Shown in pieces: positions 1 through 8,526 of a DNA stretch of 64,000 nt. The notes beneath the pieces were generated by a model. That model did not search any database. It saw nothing but the letters and a program-made list of their open reading frames with translations, and was not told the DNA's origin. Positions within the stretch are counted from its first letter, which is position 1. Every line of letters starts with the position of its first letter. Source of the DNA: an uncultured Myxococcales bacterium (GTDB lineage: Bacteria > Myxococcota_A > UBA9042). Location of the stretch: contig CAIMLR010000042.1 in NCBI GenBank assembly GCA_903842345.1, forward strand, positions 176,103 to 240,102, in the 5' to 3' direction. Made by a program: the position numbers and the translations under genes.

Positions 1-1163
1 GCGTTGCACACGCCGCCCGCGCAGTAGTCTCCCGTCGTGCAGATCTTGCCGTCGTCGCAGCCCGCCGAGTTGTTGGCGAACACGCAGCCGCCGCTCGGGT
101 CGCATGTGTCGTCCGTGCACGGGTTGCCGTCGCTGCAGGTCTTGGCCGCGCCGGGCTTGCACACGCCGTTCTGGCAGGTGTCGTTGGCGGTGCATTCCGT
201 GTTGTCGGCGTTGCACGGCGAGCCATCCAGCACGTTGTGCGTGCACGTGCCGGCGATCGCGTCGCACAGGTCCTGTGTGCAGCCGTTCTGATCGTCGCAG
301 GCTGCGTTGTCGGTCTGGCCGTCGCAATCGTCGTCCTTGCCGTTGCAGACTTCCTTGCCGGGCTTGCCGCTGCACGGCTCCAGACCTTTGTCGGTGCAAT
401 GGCGCAAGCCGCCGCACGTCGCGCCGGTCGTGGCATCGGCCACCCAGCACGCCGTCGTCAGTTCCATGACCGTCGCGCGCGGCGAGCAGCCACACGCGCT
501 GGCCGCCGCGCCGACGCCCGCGCCATGCCAGCACTGCTTGCGGGTCGCGCCGTCGACCGTCTTGCCGTCGCCGCAGGTGTAGCCCGTCGGGCAATCGGCC
601 GCACTTGCGCAGTCCACGCCGCAGAAATGGCCCGCGTCGCCGTAGTCGAGACACGCAGCCTGCTTGCCAACGCCCGGACTGTCGCAATCCGAGTTGGTGC
701 TGCACGGATCGCAGAGCCAGCCCCATTTGGGCACGCAAATGGTGGAGATGTCGCCGCCGCCCGTGTTCACGCCCGCGCAGGCAAAGCCCTCGGGGCACAG
801 GTCAAAACACTTGGCGGCGCAGATGTGGCCGGTGGGCGTGTCAATGCAGAGGCCGCCGTCGCAGTCCGCGTTTTCCTTGCACGGGCACCACGCGGCGCCG
901 GTCGCAGCGCAGGTGTTTGTGCCGTCAGCGCTGAGTTGCGACGCATCGGCGGCCGCGTCCGAGGCGAGGAAATCAGCGGCGGAAACGTCCTTGGCGTCCG
1001 GGAACGCGGCAAACAGGTCGTCGCCCGCGCCGTTGACGGCATCCAACGCCTCACCGCTCGCGGTCGGGGCATCGCTGCAACCGGCTGCCGTGAGGCAAAA
1101 GAGCAGAGCCGGAACAAGCACACGACCGAAGAACGGCGTGGAACGGGGACAATCAGCGATCAC
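1..1163 (-). CDS. Cys-rich lipoprotein with MopE-type metal-binding motif (3' end outside window)
   Basis: This is an exported lipoprotein; its C-terminus lies beyond the window edge. The N-terminus has basic residues, a hydrophobic stretch and the lipobox LTAAGC. An Ala/Asp-rich spacer follows, then many Cys pairs including CNGKDDDCDG (the putative metal-binding motif of MopE-like proteins) and repeats of the type DDQNGCTQDLCD and CNADNTECTANDTCQNGVC, which resemble Dictyostelium Cys-rich repeats. I chose the GTG at 1163 because GAGG lies 6 bases upstream; an in-frame GTG at 1175 has no ribosome binding site. Such proteins are common on the surface of Myxococcota-like bacteria. The function is unknown, perhaps metal or surface binding. 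The protein is read directly from the minus strand, and several long plus-strand ORFs over it are shadows. Confidence 0.85.
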   Translation of the reverse strand, partial: MIADCPRSTPFFGRVLVPALLFCLTAAGCSDAPTASGEALDAVNGAGDDLFAAFPDAKDVSAADFLASDAAADASQLSADGTNTCAATGAAWCPCKENADCDGGLCIDTPTGHICAAKCFDLCPEGFACAGVNTGGGDISTICVPKWGWLCDPCSTNSDCDSPGVGKQAACLDYGDAGHFCGVDCASAADCPTGYTCGDGKTVDGATRKQCWHGAGVGAAASACGCSPRATVMELTTACWVADATTGATCGGLRHCTDKGLEPCSGKPGKEVCNGKDDDCDGQTDNAACDDQNGCTQDLCDAIAGTCTHNVLDGSPCNADNTECTANDTCQNGVCKPGAAKTCSDGNPCTDDTCDPSGGCVFANNSAGCDDGKICTTGDYCAGGVCN

Positions 1164-1243
1164 TGCGGGCCTCACGAGACATCGATTGGCCCAGCATGAT
1201 ACCGGTTCGGCGAAGGCCAATGCAACAGATCGGCAACACACAG

Positions 1244-2053
1244 CTATCGGCGGTGGTCTTCAGGCCCCACCGCCGCCTCGGGACGCTGGAGCAGCAGAAA
1301 GACTTCGCGGTTGCCCATCGGTCCGCTGAGCTCGCTCTCCGCCGTCGCCAGCAGCGTCAGGCCCAGATCGCGGGCGGCGTCCTGCACGGATTTCACCGCC
1401 TGCCAGCGCGCGCCATCGTCCGCCACCACGCCACCGGCCGGCACCAGACTGGCCGGCAGCTCAAACTGCGGCTTGACCAGCACCAGCAAATGACCGCCGG
1501 TCCGCACCAGGCCAACGAGCACGGGCAGCACCGCGCGCGCGCCGATGAAGCTCACGTCCATCACCAGCAGGTCGGCGAGCCACGGCATTTGCGCGCGGGT
1601 CATCGCGCGGGCGTGGGTGCGCTCCACCACGGTGACGCGCGGATCGCGGCGGAGTTTGTCCGCCAACAGGCCGTGGCCCACGTCGATGGCGACGACATGG
1701 GCGGCGCCGCGTTGCAGCAGGCAATCGGTGAAACCGCCGGTCGAGGCGCCCACATCGGCGCAGTTCAGCCCGGTTACGTCCAGCCCCATGTGCCGCAGCG
1801 CGCCGTCCAGCTTGATGCCGCCGCGCGACACAAACGGCATCGGCGGACCGCCAATCAGCCGCACCGGCGCGTCCAACGGCACCAGCGTCCCCGGCTTGTC
1901 CACCTTGCGTTCGCCGACCATGACCTTGCCGGCCATCACCAGACCCGCGGATTCCCGCAGATCGCCGCACAGGCCGGCGTGCACCAGCCGCTCGTCCAGT
2001 CGCTCAGTGCGCACCTTCTGGCTCACGACAATCCCGCTGTCTGTGTCGAACAT
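1244..2053 (-). CDS. tlyA: TlyA family rRNA 2'-O-methyltransferase
   Basis: Predicted SAM-dependent 2'-O-methyltransferase of ribosomal RNA, often misnamed hemolysin A. The 269-residue protein has an N-terminal S4 RNA-binding domain (about residues 10-70, RLDERLVHAGL) followed by the linker FVSRGGIKLDGAL. A Rossmann FtsJ-like domain then shows the SAM loop DVGASTGGFTDCLL and the motif VMDVSFIG. Length and domain order are typical of TlyA. ATG 2053 is preferred over an upstream in-frame GTG at 2065 because GGAGG precedes it by 5 bases. It lies 75 bp downstream of xseB on the same strand. The xseB...tlyA order is usual in bacteria, but the ispA and dxs genes often found between them are absent here. 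Confidence 0.93.
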   Translation of the reverse strand: MFDTDSGIVVSQKVRTERLDERLVHAGLCGDLRESAGLVMAGKVMVGERKVDKPGTLVPLDAPVRLIGGPPMPFVSRGGIKLDGALRHMGLDVTGLNCADVGASTGGFTDCLLQRGAAHVVAIDVGHGLLADKLRRDPRVTVVERTHARAMTRAQMPWLADLLVMDVSFIGARAVLPVLVGLVRTGGHLLVLVKPQFELPASLVPAGGVVADDGARWQAVKSVQDAARDLGLTLLATAESELSGPMGNREVFLLLQRPEAAVGPEDHRR

Positions 2054-2128
2054 GCTGTCCTCCACGTCAGGTCGCAGTTGCGCAACCTGTTACGTGGGGT
2101 GCCGGGTTCTGATGAAAAGTTCAACGCG

Positions 2129-2401
2129 CTACGCCGGCTCGTCGAGCGGCTTCAATTCCGGCTTGTCCGGGGAGCCAGCGATCTGCTCCAGCCGGTGCTC
2201 GGCGGCGTCGAGGATCGCCGCGGCTTTGCGCGAAATCGCCATGCCGGTGTCAAACGCCGCGAGGCTGTCTTCCAGCGAGAGCTGGCCTGACTCCAACTGC
2301 GCCACCAGCTTGTCCAGCTGATCGACAAGCTTCTCAAACGACGCGGGCGGTTCGGCCGAGGTCACTTCTGGCTGGGGAAACAGGTCGGGAGTCTTGGCCA
2401 T
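2129..2401 (-). CDS. xseB: Exodeoxyribonuclease VII small subunit
   Basis: Small subunit of exonuclease VII, which degrades single-stranded DNA to oligonucleotides together with XseA in the cytoplasm. The 90-residue protein carries the family signature: FEKLVDQLDKLVAQLESG, then LSLEDSLAAFDTGM and a helical C-terminus. GAGG lies 5 bases before the ATG. The large subunit gene xseA is not in the window, so it must be elsewhere in the genome. tlyA follows on the same strand. Confidence 0.92.
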   Translation of the reverse strand: MAKTPDLFPQPEVTSAEPPASFEKLVDQLDKLVAQLESGQLSLEDSLAAFDTGMAISRKAAAILDAAEHRLEQIAGSPDKPELKPLDEPA

Positions 2402-2473
2402 GGCTGCCTCACACGTTGCGGGCCGCGTTGTAGCAGGTTGCCTGTCCGGTGGCTAGATTGCTGGCTTGCCGCG

Positions 2474-3859
2474 CTACCGCAACCGCAGCACCTCGCCCCA
2501 GACGCCGGGCACCAGGCGCACGCCGCGGCCGTCGATCACCCACGTTGGCGCATGCCACAGCAGGCCCGGACGCGGCGGCAGCGTCCATTGTCCGGGATGC
2601 CAGAGCCAGATTCGGCCGTCCCAATACCACGCGCCAGCCAGCCACACCGCGTCTGGCAGCGGCGGCGGCGGCGCAACCTCAACCTGAACAAGCGGCGGCG
2701 GTGCGGGCGCGACAATCGTGGCCTGTGCCACCAGGTCCTGCTGCGGCACGCGCCACCAGCCGCCCAACCAGAACCAGGCAAATCCGGTCCACTGCCAGTA
2801 GCCCGCCACCCACTCCGCGTGCAAGGACGGCTGCGGGGGCGGCATCTCCGTCTGCGCCACCGGCGGCGGCCCTTCGGGCGGGCGTGGCTGGGGCGCAGTC
2901 ACCACCGGCGCAGCGCCGACGATCGGCACCGCCGCCTGCGCCCGCGGGTGCGGCGCGTTCCACGACGCGACATACGCGTCATAGCCGCCCTTGCCCCAAC
3001 AATCCTCGTCGGCGTGGTGGGCATTGCAGCGCTCCTGCCGCGCCTGGTATGCGCGATTCGCCTCCTCCTGCTGCCGCTTCGCGTCCGCTTCCGCCTCACG
3101 GCGCGCCTTGTGCAGATAGGCGATGTACTCCGCCTCGGGCACCGTCGGCTCGGCCACTTCGTGGACCCACTGCAGCGTCGCGCCGTCCCAGTCATTGGGC
3201 TCGTCGGACCACAGCGTGACCTCCAGCACGGCGTCCGGCGCGATTTGCGGCGTGCCAATCAGGTCCACGCTCGGCCACGTGAACGACGCGAGGCGGAAGT
3301 TGCCGCTGCCTTCCGCGAGCGACTCGCCGGGGTTCAGCGCGACCAACTGGGCGGCGACCACGGGCTGGGGCGCGGCCGGCAAAGGCGGCGGTACGGGCGT
3401 TGCGGGCGTCGGCACGGCATACGGCGGCGGCGGCGGTTGCCAGGCCAACGGCGGCGGCTGCCATGGCGGCGGCGGCTCCACCGGAATCTGGGGCGGCGGC
3501 GCGATCGGTTCCGGGGCAATCGCGGCCGGCCTCTCCACGCAGCGCTGGTTATCCGGCTTCTGGTCGCCTTGCAGCGACGCGTACGTCCCATTTTGCACAA
3601 CGTGCTGGGTGGCAAACTGGCCCTCCGAGACGCGCCTGCCGTCCAGCTTGATCGTGTAGCGCCCAACCACCGCATGCGGGGCAAAACCGCCGATGGCCAG
3701 CTTTTCGCCCCAGCGCGCGCCTTTCAAATGCAGGGAGAGCGTGAACGGCCCTTGGCCACACGGCGCGGAGAAGCCATACGCCAAGGCGGCGTCCTGGCGG
3801 TACTGCAGGGCGGGCGCGCAAGCGGTGGCAAGCAGAAGGACGAGAATCAGATGGCGCAT
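2474..3859 (-). CDS. Lipoprotein with WxWxxW (YXWGXW-like) aromatic repeats
   Basis: Predicted lipoprotein of 461 residues. ATG 3859 is supported by GGAG 6 bases upstream and by the signal peptide that follows (MRHLILVLLLATACAP, lipobox ATAC). The middle is a long Pro-rich stretch, then a charged helical segment (about residues 255-295). The C-terminus has Trp-rich units such as GYWQWTGFAWFWLGGWWR and WYWDGRIWLWHPGQW, which resemble the YXWGXW repeat of envelope proteins. An upstream in-frame ATG at 3889 lacks a good ribosome binding site. The function is unknown. Pro-rich spacing and aromatic repeats suggest a cell-wall-spanning or surface-binding role (inference). Confidence 0.8.
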   Translation of the reverse strand: MRHLILVLLLATACAPALQYRQDAALAYGFSAPCGQGPFTLSLHLKGARWGEKLAIGGFAPHAVVGRYTIKLDGRRVSEGQFATQHVVQNGTYASLQGDQKPDNQRCVERPAAIAPEPIAPPPQIPVEPPPPWQPPPLAWQPPPPPYAVPTPATPVPPPLPAAPQPVVAAQLVALNPGESLAEGSGNFRLASFTWPSVDLIGTPQIAPDAVLEVTLWSDEPNDWDGATLQWVHEVAEPTVPEAEYIAYLHKARREAEADAKRQQEEANRAYQARQERCNAHHADEDCWGKGGYDAYVASWNAPHPRAQAAVPIVGAAPVVTAPQPRPPEGPPPVAQTEMPPPQPSLHAEWVAGYWQWTGFAWFWLGGWWRVPQQDLVAQATIVAPAPPPLVQVEVAPPPPLPDAVWLAGAWYWDGRIWLWHPGQWTLPPRPGLLWHAPTWVIDGRGVRLVPGVWGEVLRLR

Positions 3860-3910
3860 GGACAGCTCCGGGGTAGCTGCCTGACTCAACGGCTGGCGCC
3901 CGCGGACAAT

Positions 3911-4459
3911 TCAGCGACGCGCGGACGGTTCATCCAACTTGCGAATCGCGGCATCCAGCGCCGCGCGCACGACCGGATCGGCCTCCCGGGCACGCCGCTG
4001 TACCGCCAGCGCGCGGGTCTGCGGCCGATCGGCGCAGTAGCCCAGGCCCCGTGCGGTCGCGGCGCGCACGGCTGCGGACGGATCGGCCAACAGCAGCGCC
4101 ACCGTCGACGCCGTTCCCGACGGATGGCGGCGCGCCGGACCCGCGAGCCACGCCAGCGCGGCGGTCGCCCGCAGATTGTCATCGCGCAGGGTGAGCAGCT
4201 TGCGCATGCGGGTCTCAGCCGGCGCATCGTCCAGCAGGCTCAATAGCCCAATGGCGCGACTGCGCACGAAAAGCACCTCGTGACCGTCCCGCACGACCTG
4301 ATCCAGCAAGTCCACCGTCCGCGATCCGCCAGCGCGCTGGACTTGCGCGGGCGTCGGCGCGGAATCCAGCGCTTGCAACCAGTTGCGCAGCGCGACGGGC
4401 ACTTCAGCGGCATGCACCGGCCAAGCAAGAAGCAGGCAAATCAGCATCCAAACGCGCAC
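3911..4459 (-). CDS. Exported HEAT-repeat protein
   Basis: A 182-residue exported protein. GTG 4459 is preceded by AGGAGG at 5 bases, the strongest ribosome binding site nearby, so I reject the longer ATG start. The signal peptide is VWMLICLLLAWPVHA. The mature part is helical with HEAT-like units (about LLDQVVRDGHEVLFVRSRAIGLL, LLTLRDDNLRATAALAWL and LLLADPSAAVRAATARGLGYC). It starts 47 bp after the metzincin lipoprotein gene on the same strand and is probably co-transcribed. HEAT repeats usually bind other proteins; the partner is unknown. Confidence 0.8.
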   Translation of the reverse strand: MRVWMLICLLLAWPVHAAEVPVALRNWLQALDSAPTPAQVQRAGGSRTVDLLDQVVRDGHEVLFVRSRAIGLLSLLDDAPAETRMRKLLTLRDDNLRATAALAWLAGPARRHPSGTASTVALLLADPSAAVRAATARGLGYCADRPQTRALAVQRRAREADPVVRAALDAAIRKLDEPSARR

Positions 4460-4506
4460 GGCAACCTCCTGGTTGCATGGTGCGGCAACGCCGCGCGGGT
4501 GTCGAG

Positions 4507-5688
4507 TCATGGCCTCACCCACGGCCCGCCCAGCGCCACCGCGGCCTGCTGGGCGGTCAACTGGAGGCGCGCCGGGTCGGGCGCGTAGTACATCAGGTTG
4601 TCCGGCGTCGGCGCGGTGTCTGGCAAACGATCTTCAATCGCCGTCTCGCCCTGGGCGTGCGCCTCCACGACGTGGAACAAACCGAGGCAGTGACCGATCT
4701 CATGGGCCATGACCACGCCGAGGATGTCCGGCGCGTCGTATTTCAGCGCCAAGGCGATCCCCGTCCGCGGCCCGCCCATGGCAAACGGCGTCGGCAGCCC
4801 CGCTGTGAAGCCCGCCGCCGGCACCAGGCCGCTGCTGGTCTGCAGATCCACCGACTCCAGCAGGAAGATCGGCAGGCCCGGCGGCTGGCCCGCCGTAAGC
4901 CGCAGCAACGCCGCGAGCTGGCTATCCGCGCCGTCGTCGTGCGTCACGCTCAGCGCTTTGGCCGGCACGTCAAAGTAGCGCACGGTTCCCACGTGAATGC
5001 CGGCTGGCCCCCACGCTTGCTCCACCACCTGCAGCGCGTCGCGCACGCGTGGGTGATCGGGCGCAGTCGCCGCCGTGATCCCGCGCGCGCCCGTCAGGCA
5101 CAGGTTCAGGTCGATCGCCCCCGCCGCGATGTCCGGCTTGTGCAGCAGGTCGATTTGCACGTCCAGCGTCGTCGCCGTCGGTTGGCGCGCCTCCGTCTGC
5201 GGGTCGTAGTCAAAGGCAAAAGCCAGCAGCCGCCAGGCGCCGGGCGTCACGGCAATTTGCGGCGCGTTTGGAACCAGGAAAGCCGCTTGCCACGCGGACG
5301 CCCGCGCGCGCTCCTGGCCACCGAGGTACAGCCACGGCTGATCGGCGGACTTCAGCCAATTGCCCGGCACGAGGGCCGCGTCGGGTGCCACAAGTTCAGC
5401 GAGCTGCAGCACGTGACCCGCCGGCGACGCGAGCTGAATCTGGAGCGCCGTGGTGCCCTCAGGCACGGTGAACGCCACCGCTTCGCTCCAGCCGATGGCC
5501 GAGGTCTTGGCCTGGACGGGCGGCAGGGTCACCCGCCAAACGTCTTCGCCCCAGATGAATGCATCGCTGCTGTCGATTGTCGCATCCTCGGGGGCAGAAA
5601 ATGGCGGCACTTCAGCGACATGGCAGCCGGCGCAAAAAAATGTCAGACAAAGTGCCACGACCGGAAATAGACGCCGCGGGTCGTGCAT
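4507..5688 (-). CDS. Metzincin-type zinc metalloprotease lipoprotein
   Basis: A 393-residue secreted lipoprotein with signal MHDPRRLFPVVALCLTFFCAGC. Residues 329-339 form the complete metzincin zinc-binding signature HExxHxxGxxH (HEIGHCLGLFH). The LMYYAPDP segment downstream fits the Met-turn. These features predict an envelope endopeptidase. The in-frame ORF extends about 76 codons upstream, but that part has no signal sequence, so I start at 5688; no strong Shine-Dalgarno is visible. The HEAT-repeat gene follows. Its substrate is unknown, and the closest family (M10, M12 or M43) cannot be decided by eye. Confidence 0.82.
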   Translation of the reverse strand: MHDPRRLFPVVALCLTFFCAGCHVAEVPPFSAPEDATIDSSDAFIWGEDVWRVTLPPVQAKTSAIGWSEAVAFTVPEGTTALQIQLASPAGHVLQLAELVAPDAALVPGNWLKSADQPWLYLGGQERARASAWQAAFLVPNAPQIAVTPGAWRLLAFAFDYDPQTEARQPTATTLDVQIDLLHKPDIAAGAIDLNLCLTGARGITAATAPDHPRVRDALQVVEQAWGPAGIHVGTVRYFDVPAKALSVTHDDGADSQLAALLRLTAGQPPGLPIFLLESVDLQTSSGLVPAAGFTAGLPTPFAMGGPRTGIALALKYDAPDILGVVMAHEIGHCLGLFHVVEAHAQGETAIEDRLPDTAPTPDNLMYYAPDPARLQLTAQQAAVALGGPWVRP

Positions 5689-5753
5689 TGTAGCTGTGTG
5701 CCCGCCGCGATGTTCCTCCCCACATCGCGTTTGAAGGGCAGATAGATTGCGAC

Positions 5754-5801
5754 TGCCTGGGTCGGGTCCCGACCCTCCCCCAAAAAAGCCCGGCCCAGGC
5801 A
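5754..5801. repeat. Nested inverted repeat upstream of amt
   Basis: An outer pair TGCCTGGG (5754-5761) and CCCAGGCA (5794-5801) encloses a second near-perfect palindrome at 5759-5775, GGGTCGGG-T-CCCGACCC. A run of six A lies between them. The two pairs overlap, so they would be alternative structures. It could be a transcript hairpin or a protein site. Confidence 0.5.
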
Positions 5802-5852
5802 GGCCGCGATCGCCCGAAGACCCCAAGGCCTTGGCCGACATGCCAGTGCACG

Positions 5853-5875
5853 CGCCGCGTTGATCCCCCGCGGCG
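5853..5875. repeat. GC hairpin upstream of amt
   Basis: A 7-bp stem CGCCGCG / CGCGGCG with a 9-base loop, about 180 bp before the amt start. No U-run follows, so it is not a typical terminator. Confidence 0.4.
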
Positions 5876-6053
5876 TGTGTCTGGCGTGGTTGCTGCCTGT
5901 CGATGTTGCCGTCCATTGCCCTCCACCCCGATCGTCAACTTTCCTGCAACGAACGCAAGTTCACCCTTGCGCCGCGCCAATCGGTCCGGTACACGGAGAG
6001 TGACGCATCGCGTTATTGACACATTTTTGAAACAAACCACACCCGCCAAGACC

Positions 6054-7421
6054 ATGACGACCGACACGCAAGTCAACAAAACCAAACCGCTTCTCGCCTT
6101 CATCGGATTTGCCGCAATCGCCATCTGGGCGGCCATGACGCCGCCTGCGGGACCCAGCGGCGGCGCGGCCAAGCTCGATTCCGGCGACACCGCGTGGATG
6201 CTCACGGCCAGCGCGCTGGTGCTCCTGATGACGCCCGGTCTGTCCTTTTTCTACGGCGGCATGGTGCGCGGCAAGAACGTGCTCTCCACGATGCTGCAGA
6301 GCTTCATCGCCATGGGCGTCGTCAGCGTGCTCTGGGTGGTCGTGGGCTTCTCGCTGGCGTTTGGCGATTCAATCGGCGGCGTGATCGGCAATCCGCTGAC
6401 GTTCCTGATGATGCGCGGCGTGGACGGCGATCCGCACGCGACGCTGTCACCCACCTTCCCGCTCGCGCTCTTCGCCATCTTCCAGCTGAAATTCGCCATC
6501 ATCACGCCCGCACTCATCACCGGCAGCTTCGCCGAGCGCGTGCGCTTCTCCAGCTACATCTGGTTCATCGCGCTGTTCACGCTCCTGATCTACTGCCCAT
6601 TGGCGCACATGACGTGGCATCCGGACGGCTTGCTGCACAAATACGGCGTCCTGGATTTTGCCGGCGGCACCGTCGTCCACATGTCAGCAGGCTTGGCGGC
6701 GCTCGTCGGCGCGCTCGTGCTGGGACCGCGACAGGATCTGCGGCACGGCGAGCAGCACAGCCCCGCGCATATCCCCTTTGTGCTGCTCGGCACCGGAATG
6801 CTGTGGTTTGGCTGGTTTGGCTTCAACGCCGGCTCCGCGCTGGGCGCCAACACCGTCGCAGTCCACGCCTTCCTCACAACGAACACCGCGTCCGCCTCGG
6901 CGATGATCGCCTGGTTGCTTGTGGACGGCCTGCGCGGCGGCAAAGCCACGGCCATGGGCGCGTGCATCGGCGCGGTCGTCGGCCTGGTCGCGATCACGCC
7001 CGCAGCCGGCTACGTGAGCACGGGGTCCAGCATCTTCATCGGGGCCTTTGCGTCGGTCGTTTCCAACCTCGCTGTGCACTGGAAAACGCGCGCCGGCGTC
7101 GACGACACACTCGACGTTTTTCCCTGCCACGGCGTCGGCGGCATCATCGGAATGATCCTGACGGGCGTCATGGCCGACAAAACGGTGAACGCTGGCGGCG
7201 AGAACGGTCTCCTGCACGGCAATCCGACGCTGTTTGTCCATCACATGGTGGCGCTGGTCGCGGTCGCGATCGGCGTGATGGTGGGCAGCTGGCTGATCTT
7301 CAAGGCCGTCGACGCGCTCTCACCGCTGCGCGTTTCACCGGAACAGGAAGCCATTGGTTTGGACCTCAGCCAACACGGCGAGTCGATTCTCGACGCCGAT
7401 CCCGTCCAGACCGCGGTGTAG
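6054..7421 (+). CDS. amt: Ammonium transporter, Amt family
   Basis: Inner-membrane ammonium channel of 455 residues, probably a trimer with about 11 transmembrane helices. Hallmarks include LVLLMTPGLSFFYGGMVRGKNVLS, FAGGTVVHMSAGLAALVGALVLGPR with one pore His (TVVHMS), WFGWFGFNAGSAL, and the C-terminal GLDLSQHGES that contacts the PII protein in this family. I start at ATG 6054 because the next residues lead into the first hydrophobic segment; an upstream extension would be Arg-rich and non-typical. No strong Shine-Dalgarno is visible. No glnK gene is adjacent, although amt and glnK are usually paired. Confidence 0.95.
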   Translation: MTTDTQVNKTKPLLAFIGFAAIAIWAAMTPPAGPSGGAAKLDSGDTAWMLTASALVLLMTPGLSFFYGGMVRGKNVLSTMLQSFIAMGVVSVLWVVVGFSLAFGDSIGGVIGNPLTFLMMRGVDGDPHATLSPTFPLALFAIFQLKFAIITPALITGSFAERVRFSSYIWFIALFTLLIYCPLAHMTWHPDGLLHKYGVLDFAGGTVVHMSAGLAALVGALVLGPRQDLRHGEQHSPAHIPFVLLGTGMLWFGWFGFNAGSALGANTVAVHAFLTTNTASASAMIAWLLVDGLRGGKATAMGACIGAVVGLVAITPAAGYVSTGSSIFIGAFASVVSNLAVHWKTRAGVDDTLDVFPCHGVGGIIGMILTGVMADKTVNAGGENGLLHGNPTLFVHHMVALVAVAIGVMVGSWLIFKAVDALSPLRVSPEQEAIGLDLSQHGESILDADPVQTAV

Positions 7422-7512
7422 CGGCGTCGCAGCTCGCGGATTCACCCGCCAAGTTCCCGTGGTGGATCGCGGAGCTTGTGCCCGCTTGCCGCGTGCGCTA
7501 AACCGTGCCGCC

Positions 7513-8091
7513 ATGCAGCGCTGGCTCCCCCTCATTGCCGTCTTCTTCGTCGCCCAACCGGCGTTCGCGCGGGACTACGACCGCAATGACGTCGCCGAGC
7601 GCGAAATCGCCGTCGGCTTTGGCCTGTCGCCCATGGACATCGACACGCGCGCGCCGATCTACTGCACCGACGCACCGAGCAAGACCTGCGAAGCCAACGT
7701 GCAGCGGGCCAACGTCCTGGCGATTCGCGGCACTGCCCGGCGGCACATTCGGCATTTTTACATGGCGCTGGAAGCGGAGCTGGGTGCGACCTTGCCAGCG
7801 GGCGATTTTCCGGCGCATCCGTGGCTGGCGGGCGGCGGCGCGGTCGGCCTGGAGTCAGCCAACAACGCCTGGGATGCGTGGCGCGGCTATGCTGAAATCG
7901 GCGTGCTCGCGATTTGGGCCAATACGCGTCTGGCCGAAGCCCTTGCCTTCACGGGCGAGGCCGGCATCCGTTTCCAGACGAGCACCGCGGATCGCCCGCA
8001 CACCCTGCTGAACCTCGGATTGCGCGGCATGTACAACTTCAGCTACGTCGGCGTCATGGGCTTTGCTGGCGTCGGCTGGACGTTCGACTGA
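7513..8091 (+). CDS. Exported protein, probable outer-membrane beta-barrel
   Basis: A 192-residue protein with a clear signal peptide (MQRWLPLIAVFFVAQPAFA). The mature part alternates polar and hydrophobic residues in Gly-rich strands (for example LNLGLRGMYNFSYVGVMGFAGVGWTF) and ends in an aromatic-containing strand. This is the pattern of a small outer-membrane barrel. It contains a Cys pair (YCTDAPSKTCEA). I recognise no family. It lies 42 bp before the next gene and begins a four-gene plus-strand run. Confidence 0.65.
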   Translation: MQRWLPLIAVFFVAQPAFARDYDRNDVAEREIAVGFGLSPMDIDTRAPIYCTDAPSKTCEANVQRANVLAIRGTARRHIRHFYMALEAELGATLPAGDFPAHPWLAGGGAVGLESANNAWDAWRGYAEIGVLAIWANTRLAEALAFTGEAGIRFQTSTADRPHTLLNLGLRGMYNFSYVGVMGFAGVGWTFD

Positions 8092-8133
8092 CCGACGGTG
8101 ACAGCCGCGCGTTCACGCTGTACATTGCCGACC

Positions 8134-8526
8134 ATGCGTCGGCGCGGCTTCCTGCAGTGCATTACCGTCTCTACGATCGCCGCGGTGCTCCCGTGGCGGG
8201 CGCTATCGGGCTGGGCAATCGACGGTGAAGCGGCCGCGCCCGGTGCGCGCCTGCTCGTGCGTCTGGCCGCGCACGTGCCCTTGGGGGCCTCGCTCGCGAT
8301 CGAATTGCAGCACAAGCGCCAGGATGGCAGCCAGATCGCGTCCCGCCATGCGGAACAGCCCGTGTCCGCCGGTCAGAAGCTGGAGCTGGTGACGCCCTAC
8401 CCGTACAGCGATCTGGTCGCCGGCACGTACGAAGTGGCGCTCACGTTGCGCGACGAGCGGGGCCACCTGCTGGATCGCCACGTTGCCGGCAGCTACGCGA
8501 TCCGCCGCTTCCGGTTCAGCGCATGA
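8134..8526 (+). CDS. Small exported protein with twin-Arg-like signal
   Basis: A 130-residue protein starting MRRRGFLQCITVSTIAAVLPW, which resembles a Tat signal (RRRGFLQ) but could be Sec-dependent. The rest looks like an Ig-like or beta-sandwich domain (ARLLVRLAAHVPLGASLAIELQHKR... GTYEVALTLRDERGHLLDRH). Its stop overlaps the start of the VWA-like gene by 4 bp (ATGA), so the two are translationally coupled. The function is unknown. Confidence 0.7.
   Translation: MRRRGFLQCITVSTIAAVLPWRALSGWAIDGEAAAPGARLLVRLAAHVPLGASLAIELQHKRQDGSQIASRHAEQPVSAGQKLELVTPYPYSDLVAGTYEVALTLRDERGHLLDRHVAGSYAIRRFRFSA

Larger units (their letters stand above)
5689..6053. other. 365-bp divergent intergenic region, no gene seen
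   Basis: This is the only gap over 300 bases. It separates the metzincin gene (minus) from amt (plus) and should hold both promoters. I see no convincing coding region and no PII (glnK) gene. It contains two inverted repeats, listed separately. I checked for a sigma-54 -24/-12 element, expected for some amt genes, but found none with the right spacing. Confidence 0.5.

Noticed and set aside
237..1199. Plus-strand frame in the first 1.2 kb
   Set aside because: The minus strand carries a Cys-rich lipoprotein with a lipobox and metal-binding motif; the plus frame is Ala/Arg-rich antisense.
5882..5898. Possible sigma-54 promoter (TGGCG...TTGCT) before amt
   Set aside because: The GG and GC elements are only 7 bases apart, not the required 10.
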